Notes: generated by a model not told the origin, from the sequence alone. 64,000 nucleotides of DNA from Mycobacterium sp. ITM-2016-00318 (GCF_002968285.2 NZ_CP134400.1:2480001-2544000), one strand, 5' to 3'; positions 51,833-62,055 are shown, counted from the first letter of the stretch. Translations and numbers: made by a program.

Positions 51833-52944
51833 TTCTTGTCGTCGAGCTGAGTCTGCGTCTCGTCGAGCAGTTCCTCCCACGACTTCTCGAATTTCTCCAC
51901 CCCTTCGTTCTCCAAAGTGAGGAAGACGTCACGCATGTCGATGCCGACCCCGGCAAGCTTGTCGAAGATCTCCTGCGCGGCGTCGGCTGTGCCGGTGACC
52001 GTGTCGCCGTTGATGACGCCGTGATCGGCGACGGAGTCAATGGTCTTCTCCGGCATGGTGTTGACGGTGTTGGGAGCGACGAGCTCGGTGACGTACAACG
52101 TGTCGGAGTAGTCGGGGTTCTTCACGCCGGTCGACGCCCACAGCGGCCGCTGCACCCGTGCGCCGTCTGCCTTGAGCGCCTCGAAGCGGTCACCGCCGAC
52201 GAACACCTCTTCGTATGCGGCGTACGCCAACCGGGCATTGGCCACGCCCGCCTGCCCGCGCAGCGCGAGCGCCTCGTCGGTACCGATCTTCTCCAGCCGC
52301 TTGTCGATCTCGGTGTCCACACGTGAGACGAAAAATGATGCGACGGAGTGGATCTTGGAAAGATCGTGGCCCGCTTGCTTAGCCTTCTCCAGACCGGCGA
52401 GGTAGGCGTCCATCACCTCACGGTGTCGTTCGACGGAGAAGATAAGGGTCACGTTGACCGAGATTCCCTCGGCGAGCACGGACGTGATCGCGGGCAGGCC
52501 CTCCATCATGGCGGGGATCTTGATGAAGAGGTTCGGCCGGTCGACGATCTTCCACAGCTCGATCGCCTGCTGGACGGTTTTGTCGGTCTCATGGGCCAAC
52601 CGCGGGTCGACCTCGATCGACACCCTGCCGTCGACGCCTTCAGAGGACTCCCACTGGGGACGCAGCACATCGCAGGCGTTGCGGACGTCGTCGGTGGTGA
52701 CGGTGCGGATCGTGGCGTCCACGTCGGCGCCGCGCTCGGCCAACTCCCTCACCTGGTCGTCGTAGGAGTTGCCCTTCGACAGTGCCGCCTGAAAAATCGA
52801 CGGGTTGGTGGTCACTCCCACAACACATTTGGTGTCGATGAGCTCCTGCAGGTTGCCGGTCTGCAGCCGGTCGCGGGACAGGTCGTCGAGCCATACGGAA
52901 ACGCCCGCCGCGGACAGCGCGGCGAGATTCTTGTTCTGAGCCAT
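51829..52944 (-). CDS. tal: Transaldolase
   Basis: Tal transfers the dihydroxyacetone unit between sedoheptulose 7-phosphate and glyceraldehyde 3-phosphate. The 371-residue product has '[15 protein letters not shown]' (about 41-55), the Schiff-base Lys in '[18 protein letters not shown]' (Lys about 143) and '[18 protein letters not shown]' (about 266). It belongs to the longer bacterial transaldolase group. The start ATG at 52944 has AGAAGGA upstream. It follows tkt by 20 bases and overlaps zwf. Confidence 0.97.
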   Translation of the reverse strand: MAQNKNLAALSAAGVSVWLDDLSRDRLQTGNLQELIDTKCVVGVTTNPSIFQAALSKGNSYDDQVRELAERGADVDATIRTVTTDDVRNACDVLRPQWESSEGVDGRVSIEVDPRLAHETDKTVQQAIELWKIVDRPNLFIKIPAMMEGLPAITSVLAEGISVNVTLIFSVERHREVMDAYLAGLEKAKQAGHDLSKIHSVASFFVSRVDTEIDKRLEKIGTDEALALRGQAGVANARLAYAAYEEVFVGGDRFEALKADGARVQRPLWASTGVKNPDYSDTLYVTELVAPNTVNTMPEKTIDSVADHGVINGDTVTGTADAAQEIFDKLAGVGIDMRDVFLTLENEGVEKFEKSWEELLDETQTQLDDKK

Positions 52945-52964
52945 GCCTTGTCCTTCTCTCTATA

Positions 52965-55055
52965 TCAGTTGTCCAGTGATCGTTCCGCGGCTGCCACAAC
53001 GGCTTCGGGGGTGAACCCGAACTCACGGAACAGCGTCTTGTCGTCGGCGGATTCGCCGTAGTGCTCGATCGAGATGATCTCGCCGGTGTCGCCGACGAGC
53101 TTGTACCAGCTCTGCGCCACCGCGGCCTCGACAGCCACCCGCGCTGAAACTGCTGGCGGCAACACCTTGTCGCGGTACTCGGCGGGCTGCGACTCGAACC
53201 ATTCCACGCACGGCATGGACACCACCGTCGCGGTGATGTCCTTCTCCGCCAGGAGCTTCTTCGCCTCGACAGCGAGTTGGAGCTCGGAACCGGTGCCGAT
53301 CAGTACGACGTCGGGCAGCTCGTCCGGAATGCCGCCGAGCACATAGCCGCCCTTGGCGACGCCGTCTGCGTCGGTGCCCTCGAGCACCGGAATCCCCTGG
53401 CGGGTGAGGATGAAGCCCACCGGGCCGCTACCGTTGCCGCGCGCCAGGATGCTCCGCCAGGCGTACGCCGTCTCGTTGGGGTCGCCGGGGCGCACCACCG
53501 ACAGGTTGGGGATGGCGCGCAGCGCCGCGAGGTGCTCGATGGGCTGATGCGTCGGACCGTCCTCGCCGAGCCCGATCGAGTCGTGCGTCCAGATGTAGAT
53601 GGTGTCGATGTCCATCAGCGACGCGAGCCGCACCGCGGGCCGCATGTAATCGGAGAACTGCAGGAAGGTGCCGCCGAACGCGCGGGTCGGGCCGTGCAGC
53701 ACAATGCCCGACAGGATCGATCCCATCGCGTGCTCGCGGACGCCGAAGTGCAGCACGCGTCCGTACCAGTCCGCGGTGAAGTCCTCGGTCGAGATCGACG
53801 GCGGCCCGAACGACTTGACGCCCTTGATGGTGGTGTTGTTGCTGCCCGCCAAATCCGCTGAGCCACCCCACAGTTCGGGCAGCTTGGGGGCGACGTCATT
53901 GAGCACCTGACCGAATGCGGCGCGGGTGGCGAGCGCCTTGTCGCCCGGCTGCCACTGCGTGATGTCGGCGTCCCAGCCCTCGGGCAGCTCCTGGGACAGC
54001 AAGCGGTCGAGCAGCTTCTTGCGCTCGGGTTCCCTTTCGGCCCACGCGTCGAACTGCGGCTGCCACTTCTCGTGGGCTTCCTTGCCGCGGTCGACGAGCT
54101 TGCGGGTGTGCTCGATGACCTCGTCGCGTACCTCGAAGGTCTTGTCCGGGTCGAAACCAAGGACGCGCTTGGTGGCGGCCACCTCTTCGTCGCCCAGCGC
54201 CGAGCCGTGCGCACCTCCGGTGTTCATCTTGGTGGGCGCCGGATAGCCGATGATCGTGCGCAGGGAGATGAACGACGGCTTGTCGGTGACCTTCTTCGCC
54301 TCGGCGATGGCCTGCTCGATGCCGACAACGTTCTCGCCCCCCTCGACCTCCTGTACGTGCCAGCCGTAGGCGCGGTAACGGGCCGACACATCCTCGGACA
54401 GTGCGATGTTCGTGTCGTGCTCGATCGAGATCTGATTCTGGTCGTAGAACACAATCAGGTTGCCGAGCTGCTGGGTGCCCGCCAGTGAGGACGCCTCGCT
54501 GGTGACACCCTCCTCCATGTCGCCGTCGGAGGCGATCACGTAGATGTAGTGGTCGAACGGACTCTCACCCCATGGCGTGTCCGGGTCGAACAGGCCGCGC
54601 TCGAAGCGCGACGCCATGGCCATCCCGACCGCAGAGGCCAGACCCTGGCCCAGCGGGCCGGTGGTGATCTCAACACCCTTGGTGTGGCGGAACTCGGGGT
54701 GCCCGGGCGTCTTGCTCTTCCACGTGCGCAGCGACTCGATGTCAGACAGCTCGAGGCCGAAGCCGCCCAAGTAGAGCTGGATGTACAAGGTCAGGCTGGA
54801 GTGACCGCAGGACAGCACGAACCGATCGCGACCGAGCCAGTGCACGTCGCTGGGATCGTGGCGCATCTGGCGCTGAAACAGCGTGTACGCCAGGGGAGCG
54901 AGGCTCATCGCCGTGCCCGGGTGACCGTTGCCGACTTTCTGCACCGCATCCGCCGCCAGTACTCGGACGGTGTCGACTGATTCCGAATCCAGATCGGTCC
55001 AGTCGTCCGGGTGATTGGGACGGGTAAGGGCGGAAATCTCTTCGACGGTTGTCAC
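52965..55055 (-). CDS. tkt: Transketolase
   Basis: Tkt is thiamine-diphosphate dependent and links the pentose phosphate pathway to glycolysis. The 696-residue product has '[20 protein letters not shown]' (about 37-56), the cofactor motif '[20 protein letters not shown]' (about 158-177, with the GDG core), '[15 protein letters not shown]' (about 431) and '[20 protein letters not shown]' (about 474). GTG at 55055 follows AGGAG with 7-base spacing and gives the mycobacterial N-terminus. It heads the tkt-tal-zwf-opcA-pgl operon and is divergent from ctaB. Confidence 0.97.
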   Translation of the reverse strand: MTTVEEISALTRPNHPDDWTDLDSESVDTVRVLAADAVQKVGNGHPGTAMSLAPLAYTLFQRQMRHDPSDVHWLGRDRFVLSCGHSSLTLYIQLYLGGFGLELSDIESLRTWKSKTPGHPEFRHTKGVEITTGPLGQGLASAVGMAMASRFERGLFDPDTPWGESPFDHYIYVIASDGDMEEGVTSEASSLAGTQQLGNLIVFYDQNQISIEHDTNIALSEDVSARYRAYGWHVQEVEGGENVVGIEQAIAEAKKVTDKPSFISLRTIIGYPAPTKMNTGGAHGSALGDEEVAATKRVLGFDPDKTFEVRDEVIEHTRKLVDRGKEAHEKWQPQFDAWAEREPERKKLLDRLLSQELPEGWDADITQWQPGDKALATRAAFGQVLNDVAPKLPELWGGSADLAGSNNTTIKGVKSFGPPSISTEDFTADWYGRVLHFGVREHAMGSILSGIVLHGPTRAFGGTFLQFSDYMRPAVRLASLMDIDTIYIWTHDSIGLGEDGPTHQPIEHLAALRAIPNLSVVRPGDPNETAYAWRSILARGNGSGPVGFILTRQGIPVLEGTDADGVAKGGYVLGGIPDELPDVVLIGTGSELQLAVEAKKLLAEKDITATVVSMPCVEWFESQPAEYRDKVLPPAVSARVAVEAAVAQSWYKLVGDTGEIISIEHYGESADDKTLFREFGFTPEAVVAAAERSLDN

Positions 55056-55252
55056 CAGTTGACTCCTGACGATCGGCAAGCCTGGTCTCCCCTCATACCC
55101 TAGTGCGGCGAAAGCGATCGCCGCAGGCTGCGTCGCGCATCATCAGCTGTACGTTTACCGAGTCGACCCAGCTGGGTTCCCCGGCACCCCGCGGTCTACC
55201 ATCGTGTGTAGTAGACGCGGCGCGTTGCGCGCCCTTTCGAGGAGTTATCTGC

Positions 55253-56185
55253 GTGAAGGTTCGCGAAAGCCGCCTGGTTGGCGGGTCGCCCAGCCGAACT
55301 CGCACTGCGCTCCTCGGGTACCTCTCGCTGACCAAGCCGCGGGTGATCGAGCTGCTGCTTGTCACCACCATTCCCGCCATGCTGCTGGCCGACCGCGGAG
55401 CTGTGAATCCGCTGCTGATTCTGAACACCCTGGTCGGCGGGCTACTCGCGGCCGCAGGCGCCAACGCGCTGAACTGCGTGGCCGACGCGGACATCGACAA
55501 GAAGATGAAGCGCACCGAGCGCCGACCGCTGGCGCGCGAAAGCGTGCCGCGCAGCCACGCGCTCGTCTTCGGGCTGGCGCTGTCGGTGGCCTCGTTCTTC
55601 TGGCTGTGGTGGACGACGAACATGCTTTCGGCACACTTGGCCGGGGCGACGATCGCGTTCTACGTGCTCGTTTACACGCTGCTGCTCAAACGCAGGACAT
55701 CGCAGAACGTGGTGTGGGGCGGGGCGGCGGGCTGTATGCCGGTGATGATCGGCTGGTCGGCGGTGACGGGCACCATCGCTTGGCCCGCGCTGGTGATGTT
55801 CGCGATCATCTTCTTCTGGACGCCGCCGCACACCTGGGCGCTCGCGATGCGCTACAAGGACGACTACGAGGCGGCCGGCGTGCCCATGCTGCCGGTGGTG
55901 GCCACCGAGCGCCAGGTGACCAAGCAGATCCTGGTCTACACATGGCTGACCGTGGCGGCGACGCTCGCGCTGGCGCTGGCCACGGGGTGGCTGTACGCGT
56001 CCGTGGCCCTGGTGGCAGGCACCTGGTTCCTCGCGATGGCCCACCAGCTGTATGCAGGCGTGCGGCGCGGCGAGCCGATCAAGCCGCTGCGGTTGTTCCT
56101 ACAGTCGAACAACTATCTGGCTGTCGTGTTCTGCGCGCTGGCAGTCGATTCGGCACTTGACCTGCCGACGCTGCTCAGCCTCTGA
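55253..56185 (+). CDS. ctaB: Protoheme IX farnesyltransferase (heme O synthase)
   Basis: CtaB attaches a farnesyl chain to heme b, giving heme O, the precursor of heme A for aa3 cytochrome oxidase. The 310-residue UbiA-family membrane protein has about nine helices. It has the two Asp-rich motifs: '[15 protein letters not shown]' (about 75-89) and, in the second half, '[16 protein letters not shown]'. GTG at 55253 has CGAGGAG upstream. The frame is open further 5' but lacks homology there. ctaA, the next enzyme, lies 3 kb downstream on the other strand. Confidence 0.96.
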   Translation: MKVRESRLVGGSPSRTRTALLGYLSLTKPRVIELLLVTTIPAMLLADRGAVNPLLILNTLVGGLLAAAGANALNCVADADIDKKMKRTERRPLARESVPRSHALVFGLALSVASFFWLWWTTNMLSAHLAGATIAFYVLVYTLLLKRRTSQNVVWGGAAGCMPVMIGWSAVTGTIAWPALVMFAIIFFWTPPHTWALAMRYKDDYEAAGVPMLPVVATERQVTKQILVYTWLTVAATLALALATGWLYASVALVAGTWFLAMAHQLYAGVRRGEPIKPLRLFLQSNNYLAVVFCALAVDSALDLPTLLSL

Positions 56186-56203
56186 CTCAGCCTGTCCGCC
56201 GGT

Positions 56204-57175
56204 CTAGGGCACCAGCACGACGGACCCGACGGTCTTGCGACCTTGCAGGTCGCGGTGCGCCCGCTCGGCATCCTCGAGGCGATAGCGCTCGCTGACCGTC
56301 ACGTTGATGGTCCCCGATGCGATCGCGTCCAGCAATTCTCCTGCCCGCCAAGAGAATTCGTCCGCTGACCGGGTGTAGTGCGCCAGGGTCGGGCGGGTCA
56401 GGAACAGCGAGCCCGCGGCATTGAGCCGTTGTGGGTCGAACGCTGGAACGGGTCCACTCGAGGCGCCGAACAACGCGAGCGTGCCGCGCACGGCGAGACT
56501 GGCCATGCTCGCGTCGAACGTGGCGGCACCGACGCCGTCGTACACCGCCGCGACACCGCCGACGGTCAGCTCCTTGATTCTGGCGCCGAACTCCTCGGGA
56601 TCGTCCGGATAGTCGAGCACCTCCGCCGCACCCGCCTTCCTGCTCAACTCGGCCTTCGCCGGTGTCGAGACGGTGGTGATGACCCGGACCGCCTGACTGG
56701 TCGCCCACTGGGTGAGGATCAGCCCGACGCCGCCTGCGCCCGCGTGCACGAGTACGTCATCGCCCTGCTGCACCGGGTAGACCGACTTGAGCAGGTAATG
56801 CGCCGTCATCCCTTTGAGTAGCGACGCCGCGGCGACGTCCGGGCTGACGCCGTCGGGGACATAGGCACAGAAATCGGCTGGCGCCGTGCAGTATTCGGCG
56901 TAGGAGCCGTTGCCTTGCGCCGTGACCACCCGGTTGCCGACACCGAGCGCGGCGACATCGTCGCCGACGGCTTCCACCGTTCCGCATACTTCGAGGCCCA
57001 GAATGAAGGGGAGTTCCCGTTTGTAGAGACCCGACCGGAAGTAGGTGTCGATGAAGTTGATGCCGATGGCCTCGGCTTTGATCAGCACCTCACCGGGTCC
57101 GGCCGACGGTGTGGGCTTCTCGACGTATCGAAGGACTTCGGGTCCGCCGGTTTCGGCGACTTCAATGGCGTGCAT
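56204..57175 (-). CDS. qor: NADPH:quinone oxidoreductase (zeta-crystallin type MDR)
   Basis: This 323-residue member of the medium-chain reductase family reduces quinones or similar enones with NADPH and has no zinc ligands. 'EAIGINFIDTYFRSG' (about 38-52) and the nucleotide-binding 'HAGAGGVGLILTQWA' (about 144-158) are the family marks. 'FGASSGPVPAFDPQRLN' follows near 242. ATG at 57175 yields 'MHAIEVAETGGPEVL', the conserved start. It is divergent from the ATP-grasp gene with 21 bases between start codons. Confidence 0.94.
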   Translation of the reverse strand: MHAIEVAETGGPEVLRYVEKPTPSAGPGEVLIKAEAIGINFIDTYFRSGLYKRELPFILGLEVCGTVEAVGDDVAALGVGNRVVTAQGNGSYAEYCTAPADFCAYVPDGVSPDVAAASLLKGMTAHYLLKSVYPVQQGDDVLVHAGAGGVGLILTQWATSQAVRVITTVSTPAKAELSRKAGAAEVLDYPDDPEEFGARIKELTVGGVAAVYDGVGAATFDASMASLAVRGTLALFGASSGPVPAFDPQRLNAAGSLFLTRPTLAHYTRSADEFSWRAGELLDAIASGTINVTVSERYRLEDAERAHRDLQGRKTVGSVVLVP

Positions 57176-57196
57176 GGTGTCTATCATCCATTCGTC

Positions 57197-58135
57197 ATGA
57201 AACTCGCTCGCCCCGACATCCGTCATCCCCGCATCGTGCTCGCCGGCTGCCGGGCGCTGCCGGACGGCGACGGCGACGACGCCGAGATCGTCGCCGCGCT
57301 GCGTCAGCGTGGACTCCACGCTCGCTGGCTGTCGTGGGACGATCCGGAAACGCTACGTGCCGACGTCGTCATTCTCCGTGCCACCTGGGATTACATCGAC
57401 CGGTTGGACGAGTTCCTCGACTGGACCGTTCGCGTCGCGAACCTGCTGAACCCTCCCGCTGTGGTGGGGTGGAACACCGACAAGCGCTACCTGGCCGACC
57501 TCGCCGACGCGGGCGTGCCGACCGTGCCCAGCAGATTCTTCGCGCCAGGCGAGGCGGTGCGGATCCCCAGGGGCGAAGTCGTGGTGAAACCCGCGATTGG
57601 GGTGGGCTCGGTTGGTGCGCAGCGCTTCACCGACACGCACGCGGCCCGGGAACACGTGTCGGCACTGCAGGAGTCGGGCAAGACCGCGCTTGTCCAGCCG
57701 TATGACCCGAGGGTGGAAAGCGGGGAAACGGCTTTGGTGTTTCTCGGTGGCGAGCAGTCGCACGCCTTCAGCAAAGGTCCGATACTGCCGCCCGCCGGTC
57801 AGCGGCCGGTCTTCGATCCGTCGGGTACCTACGCCGAGGAGTCGCTGACTCCCGCTGACCCCGATTTCGAACTGTGGGACGTCGGCCACGCCGCGCTGGA
57901 CGCGGCGGCCGCGCGTCTGAACCTCAAGGCCACCGATCTCCTGTACGCCCGCGTGGACGTCATCGGCGGCCGGGACAACCCGGTGCTGCTCGAGCTGGAA
58001 CTGGTCGAACCGTCTTTGGGTTGGCGCCAGTTGGGCCGCGCGACGCGAGATCTCCAACAACGCAGGTTCGCGATCTGCGTGGAGTCAGCGCTCGATCGAC
58101 TCGGGCTCGGTCCGTTCTCGCATCGACGCCCATAG
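57197..58135 (+). CDS. ATP-grasp domain protein, substrate unknown
   Basis: The 312-residue product resembles the glutathione-synthetase/RimK branch of ATP-grasp ligases. An N-terminal pre-ATP-grasp domain (about 1-100, 'VVILRATWDYIDRLDEFLDW') is followed by the ATP-binding Lys in 'GEVVVKPAIGVGSVGAQRF' (about 116-134). The metal-binding acidic residues lie in 'LYARVDVIGG' and 'LLELELVEPSLGW' (about 262-274). Such enzymes join a carboxylate to an amine or thiol. The actual substrate is not apparent. Its last 51 bases overlap the convergent ctaA gene. Confidence 0.82.
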   Translation: MKLARPDIRHPRIVLAGCRALPDGDGDDAEIVAALRQRGLHARWLSWDDPETLRADVVILRATWDYIDRLDEFLDWTVRVANLLNPPAVVGWNTDKRYLADLADAGVPTVPSRFFAPGEAVRIPRGEVVVKPAIGVGSVGAQRFTDTHAAREHVSALQESGKTALVQPYDPRVESGETALVFLGGEQSHAFSKGPILPPAGQRPVFDPSGTYAEESLTPADPDFELWDVGHAALDAAAARLNLKATDLLYARVDVIGGRDNPVLLELELVEPSLGWRQLGRATRDLQQRRFAICVESALDRLGLGPFSHRRP

Positions 58136-59041
58136 CGCCGAGGTGGCCGCCGTGCACGCGGCCGCGCCCGCGACGTGGAGCGCCACCAACGCCGCAGGCA
58201 CCCCGATGGCGTATTGGACACGGCCGACCAGAGCCTGCGCGGCGACGAGGATCAGCAAGACCACCAGCCGCCTGATGACGCGCCGGGGGGCGCGAATCTT
58301 TCGTAGCGCGAAGCCCAACCCGAGCAGGAGAATCAGGTAGGCGATCAGCAGGGTCGCATGCACTTGTACCAAGGTGACGATTTCGACCTGCAGCCGCGGG
58401 ACCGGGGCTTCTATGCTCTTGTCGCCGGCGTGCGGGCCCGCACCCGTGACGAGCGTGCCGGTCACCAAGATCGCGGCCAGCGCCATCGCGGTCAGGATCG
58501 TCAGCTGTCGCAACGGCTTCGGAACGAGTGCCGTCGGAACCCCCTTGTCGGGCTCGCCGATCTTGACGTACAGCAGCGCCGCCAGCCACACCATCGCCAT
58601 CGAGACCAGCAGGTGGATCGCCACCGTCCACCACAGTAGCCCCGTCAGCACCGTGATACCGCCGATCACCGCCTGCAGAACGGTCGAGGCAGGCATCAGC
58701 CAGGCGTACACCAGGACCTCACGCCGACGCCGGGCACGGGTGACCGCCAGCACCGCAAGTGCCGCGGTGAGCACGACGAGGAAGGTGATCATCCGGTTGC
58801 CGAACTCGACGGCCTGGTGGATCCCCGGCACCTCGGCGTGCGGCACCGGCGTAAAGCTGCCGGGGAAGCACTGCGGCCACGTCGGGCAGCCCAGCCCCGA
58901 GGCGGTGACACGCACGATCGCTCCCGTGACGGCAATCCCGCCCTGGGTCAGGATCACCGCGGCAGCGATGAGACGTTGCGCGCGGAGGCTGGGCATCGGC
59001 AGCACATCCACCGCGCGCATCAGGAACCGGCCGACTGCCAC
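58085..59041 (-). CDS. ctaA: Heme A synthase (CtaA/Cox15)
   Basis: CtaA oxidises the methyl group of heme O to give heme A. The 318-residue membrane protein has eight predicted helices in two similar halves, with paired histidines for heme ('GIHQAVEFGNRM' about 73, 'TVAIHLLVSM' about 138, 'VQVHATLLIAYL' about 230, 'LVALHVAGAA' about 291) and the cysteine-containing loop 'SGLGCPTWPQCFPG' (about 48). GTG at 59041 has TACGAT exactly 6 bases upstream, supporting this start over the ATG at 59020. Confidence 0.93.
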   Translation of the reverse strand: MAVGRFLMRAVDVLPMPSLRAQRLIAAAVILTQGGIAVTGAIVRVTASGLGCPTWPQCFPGSFTPVPHAEVPGIHQAVEFGNRMITFLVVLTAALAVLAVTRARRRREVLVYAWLMPASTVLQAVIGGITVLTGLLWWTVAIHLLVSMAMVWLAALLYVKIGEPDKGVPTALVPKPLRQLTILTAMALAAILVTGTLVTGAGPHAGDKSIEAPVPRLQVEIVTLVQVHATLLIAYLILLLGLGFALRKIRAPRRVIRRLVVLLILVAAQALVGRVQYAIGVPAALVALHVAGAAACTAATSALWASMRERTEPESIER

Positions 59042-59047
59042 CGCCCG

Positions 59048-59053
59048 ATCGTA
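59048..59053 (-). promoter_or_regulatory. Leaderless-type -10 (TACGAT) for ctaA
   Basis: On the minus strand TACGAT is followed by 6 bases and GTG at 59041. No Shine-Dalgarno is present. Confidence 0.55.
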
Positions 59054-59086
59054 GTGGATCGCAACTACAGCTCGTAGTAGGGCGGT

Positions 59087-59662
59087 TCAGCGAGCACGGG
59101 GCGCAACGAAGGGAACGAGCACCTCGTCGACGAGCTCCACGATCAGCTCGTCGGTGATCGGATCACCCGTGATGAGCAGCCGGTGCCACAGCACGCTCTG
59201 GCCCAGCTCCCTGGCGATCTCGACGGGTACGTCGGCGCGGACATCACCACGCTCGATACCGCGCGCGAGCATCGCAGCCATCTCCTGCTTGCGCCAGCCG
59301 ATGACGTCTTTCTGGAACGCCGCTCGCAGTTCGGGATCGTGTGCACCCGCGGCGATGGCCGCGCGCAGGACGTCGGCACTCGGGCCGGTGAAGAGGTTCG
59401 CCCAGCCGCGCAGGATCGCGAGCATGTCCTGCCGATAGCTGCCCGTGTCCTGATGCGGGATCGCCGCGGTCGCCATCGTGAGCAGGGTGTCGCGCAGCAG
59501 GGCCCCGCGGTCGGCCCACCGCCGGTAGAGCACCGGCTTGCTGGTGCCCGTCTTGGCGGCAACGGCCTCCATCGTCACGCCCGCCGGGCCGTGCTCGACC
59601 AGCAGGTCCAGCACAGCCGATCTGATCGCCGAATCCAGTGCTTCCCCGCGCCGCCGCTTCAC
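59087..59662 (-). CDS. TetR family transcriptional regulator
   Basis: The 191-residue protein has an N-terminal TetR helix-turn-helix ('LLVEHGPAGVTMEAVAAKTG' followed by 'TSKPVLYRRWADRGALL', about residues 21-57) and a helical ligand-binding C-terminal domain typical of the TetR_C_16/AcrR-like group. GTG at 59662 has AAGGAGG 4 bases upstream. It is divergent from a PhlG-like gene, and two CGTAT-based inverted repeats lie between the two genes. It most likely represses that neighbour and itself; the inducer is unknown. Confidence 0.9.
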   Translation of the reverse strand: MKRRRGEALDSAIRSAVLDLLVEHGPAGVTMEAVAAKTGTSKPVLYRRWADRGALLRDTLLTMATAAIPHQDTGSYRQDMLAILRGWANLFTGPSADVLRAAIAAGAHDPELRAAFQKDVIGWRKQEMAAMLARGIERGDVRADVPVEIARELGQSVLWHRLLITGDPITDELIVELVDEVLVPFVAPRAR

Positions 59663-59684
59663 CAAACCTCCTTAGACACTCTTG

Positions 59685-59739
59685 CGTATCTTATACGGCC
59701 ACGCTAGCGTTGTCGGGATAAGAAACGCAAACGTATCTT
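59685..59739. promoter_or_regulatory. Candidate TetR operators in the divergent promoter
   Basis: Site 1 is CGTAT-CTT-ATACG (59685-59697), a perfect 5-bp inverted repeat. Site 2 is AAGAAACG-CAAA-CGTATCTT (59720-59739), inverted with one mismatch. Both share CGTATCTT. They lie between the TetR start and the ribosome site of the PhlG-like gene. Confidence 0.5.
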
Positions 59740-59752
59740 GGAGGTTGCCGCC

Positions 59753-60391
59753 ATGAGCCGTCCCGTTCTCTACCCGCTTCGCCCTGTCGACACCGCCGCC
59801 GTGCACTACCTCGACGTGCCACACGGCCGGCGGCGGGTGACGATCGATCACCGCCCGCTCACCGGCATCACGCCTGCCATGCTGCTCGACTGGTTCACAC
59901 ACCTTGGCGAGACGATGTCCTACGGCGGCGAGGTCATCGACCGGTACCTCGCCTGGCATCCCATCGACCACATCGAATGGGCGCTGGCCCGTCCGGCGCC
60001 CACCGGCGGTGCCGCCGAGGGCGCGCGTTTCCGGATGGTCGAGGCGTTCGGCGGCAGACCCGAATACAAGATCGACGAGGTCGCGCGCGTCGAGAAACTG
60101 GACGAGACGGGCATTCGCCTGGTCAGGCGGATCGGGGGAGTTGCCGTCTTCCAACTGGAGCACACCTGGTCGGCAGGCGCTGACGGCGCGCACTACGTCA
60201 CGGTGATGGACCTCGGTGTTCGCTCACCGCTGTTGGCGCCGGTCAACGTGATTGTCAGGCAACGCTTCTCCGACGCCAAGGTCCGTGCTTGGGTCAAGCA
60301 CAACATCGAGGAAGTCGGCCAGCTCGAATACCTTCTGCCACAGCTCGCCTCGTCAGGTGAAGCGGAACCAGCGCAGTGCGCACAGCGCTGA
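59753..60391 (+). CDS. PhlG-like (DAPG hydrolase family) protein, tentative
   Basis: The 212-residue product resembles the PhlG/phloretin hydrolase family, zinc enzymes that cleave C-C bonds next to phenolic rings. The supporting pattern is 'GITPAMLLDWFTHLG' (about 43) followed by 'YLAWHPIDHIEW' (about 66-77, His ligands) and a C-terminal 'KHNIEEVGQLEYLLPQL' (about 182-198, with His and Glu at the expected spacing). The assignment rests on motif spacing only. ATG at 59753 has TTGGAGG upstream. It is divergent from a TetR gene, and its last 39 bases overlap the convergent permease gene. Confidence 0.6.
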   Translation: MSRPVLYPLRPVDTAAVHYLDVPHGRRRVTIDHRPLTGITPAMLLDWFTHLGETMSYGGEVIDRYLAWHPIDHIEWALARPAPTGGAAEGARFRMVEAFGGRPEYKIDEVARVEKLDETGIRLVRRIGGVAVFQLEHTWSAGADGAHYVTVMDLGVRSPLLAPVNVIVRQRFSDAKVRAWVKHNIEEVGQLEYLLPQLASSGEAEPAQCAQR

Positions 60392-61123
60392 AACGCTGCC
60401 CCAAACCGCCAGCACGGCGATGCCGAACCAGTCGACCGACAACGACATCGCCTGTGTCAGGGCCTCGGTCAGCGCACCCGACGGTGTCAGCCTCGCCGCC
60501 CACCGCACGGCTTCCGGGACGGTCTGGCCTTCGAGGGTGAGAGCGCCGAGCCCGGCGAAGACGAACCAGAGCAGGTTGGCGACGGCAAGCACGATCTCGG
60601 CGCGCAGCGTGCCGCCGAGCAACAACCCCATCGCCGCAAACGCTCCAGTGCCCAGCGCGATGATGACCGCCCCAAGGATCAACCCGAGGATGTTCGGTCG
60701 CCAACCCAGGGCAATGCCGATACCGCCCAACACAATCGACTGAAGAAACACCACGGTCACCACGGCCAGCGACTTACCGGCGATGATTCCCCACACGGGA
60801 AGCGCCGTCGCGCCGATTCGCTTGAGTGCCCCGTACCGCCTGTCGAATGCGACGGCGATCGCCTGACCGGTGAACGCCGTCGATATCACCGCCAGCGACA
60901 TGATCGCCGGAACGAAGGTCGCCGCCCGGTTCGGTCCGAACGAGCCGAACGGCAGCAGTGTCAGGCCGACCAACAGCGTGATCGGGATGAAGAGGGTGAG
61001 CAGCAGTTGCTCGCCGTTGCGCAACAACAACTTCAACTCGAGCGCGAACTGTGCCGCCAGCATTTTCGGCACGGTGGCCGAACGCGGATCCGGCGTGAAC
61101 GTTCCTGTCGCGAAGCGACTCAC
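60353..61123 (-). CDS. ABC-2 type exporter permease
   Basis: The 256-residue protein has six membrane helices of the ABC-2 type. It opens 'LAAQFALELKLLLRNGEQLL' and contains 'AFDRRYGALKRIGATALPVW' (about 90), the conserved loop between helices 2 and 3, then the end motif 'RLTPSGALTEALTQAM'. It corresponds to Rv1457c. GTG at 61123 overlaps the ATPase stop by four bases (GTGA). With the ATPase it forms an exporter of unknown substrate located beside ctaA and mptB. Confidence 0.92.
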   Translation of the reverse strand: MSRFATGTFTPDPRSATVPKMLAAQFALELKLLLRNGEQLLLTLFIPITLLVGLTLLPFGSFGPNRAATFVPAIMSLAVISTAFTGQAIAVAFDRRYGALKRIGATALPVWGIIAGKSLAVVTVVFLQSIVLGGIGIALGWRPNILGLILGAVIIALGTGAFAAMGLLLGGTLRAEIVLAVANLLWFVFAGLGALTLEGQTVPEAVRWAARLTPSGALTEALTQAMSLSVDWFGIAVLAVWGSVSALCALRWFRFT

Positions 61124-62055
61124 GATCGCAATTCCCGCCCCGTCAGATCGAGGAACACGTCCTCCAGGCTGCGTTGCTCCACCCGCATGTCGGTGGCCAA
61201 CACGTTCAGCCGTGCACACCACGCGGTCACGGTCGCCAGCACCTGCGGGTCGATGTGGCCCTCCACCAGATACTCGCCTGGCGTGGCTTCTGTGGCCTTG
61301 TAGCTTTCCGGTAACGCCGAGATCAGCAGCGAAAGGTCGAGCATGCGAGGCGCTTTGAAGCGCAACTGATTCTCCGCGCCGCTGCGCGTCAGCTCCGCAG
61401 GCGTCCCGCTGGCCACCGCGACGCCGCGGTCGATGATGATCAGCCGGTCGGCCAACTCCTCGGCCTCGGTGAGCTGATGGGTGGTCAGTACCACGGTCAC
61501 GCCGTCGCTGCGCAGCGCGTTGATGAGGTCCCACACCACGATTCGCGCGTGCGCGTCCATCCCGGCGGTCGGCTCGTCGAGGAACACCAATTCCGGACGA
61601 CCCACAACGGCACACGCCAGCGCCAAGCGCTGCTGCTGCCCGCCAGACAACCTCCGATACGTCGTCCTGGCGGCCTCCGTCAGGCCGAGCGTCTCCATCA
61701 ACCACTGCGGGTCGAGCGGGTTGGCGCTGTATGCCGCAACAAGATTGAGCATCTCGCCTGCCTGTGCTGCGGGATAGGCGCCGCCGCCCTGCAGCATGAC
61801 CCCGATGCGCTCGCGCACGCGCGCATTGTCGGTGATCGGGTTCAGGCCGAGGATCTCGATGGATCCTGCGTCGGGCTTGATGAAGCCCTCGCACATCTCG
61901 ACGGTAGTGGTCTTACCCGCACCGTTCGGCCCGAGCAGCGCGAGCACCTCGGCGGTGTGCACGTCGAGGTCGAGATCGGAGACCGCGGTCGTCGACCCGT
62001 ACCGTTTACACACCCCGCGCAGACGCACGGGGGTGGCGCCGTTGGCAGAGGTCAC
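61120..62055 (-). CDS. ABC transporter ATP-binding protein (CcmA/DrrA-like)
   Basis: The 311-residue ATPase has Walker A 'LGPNGAGKTTTVEM' (about 40-53), signature 'LSGGQQQRLALACA' (about 137-150), Walker B 'LVFLDEPTAGMD' (about 158-169) and the His switch 'TTHQLTEAEEL'. A C-terminal extension of about 90 residues is typical of ABC-2 export ATPases such as DrrA. GTG at 62055 overlaps the mptB stop (GTGA), so mptB, ATPase and permease are coupled. It corresponds to Rv1458c; the substrate is unknown. Confidence 0.93.
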   Translation of the reverse strand: MTSANGATPVRLRGVCKRYGSTTAVSDLDLDVHTAEVLALLGPNGAGKTTTVEMCEGFIKPDAGSIEILGLNPITDNARVRERIGVMLQGGGAYPAAQAGEMLNLVAAYSANPLDPQWLMETLGLTEAARTTYRRLSGGQQQRLALACAVVGRPELVFLDEPTAGMDAHARIVVWDLINALRSDGVTVVLTTHQLTEAEELADRLIIIDRGVAVASGTPAELTRSGAENQLRFKAPRMLDLSLLISALPESYKATEATPGEYLVEGHIDPQVLATVTAWCARLNVLATDMRVEQRSLEDVFLDLTGRELRS

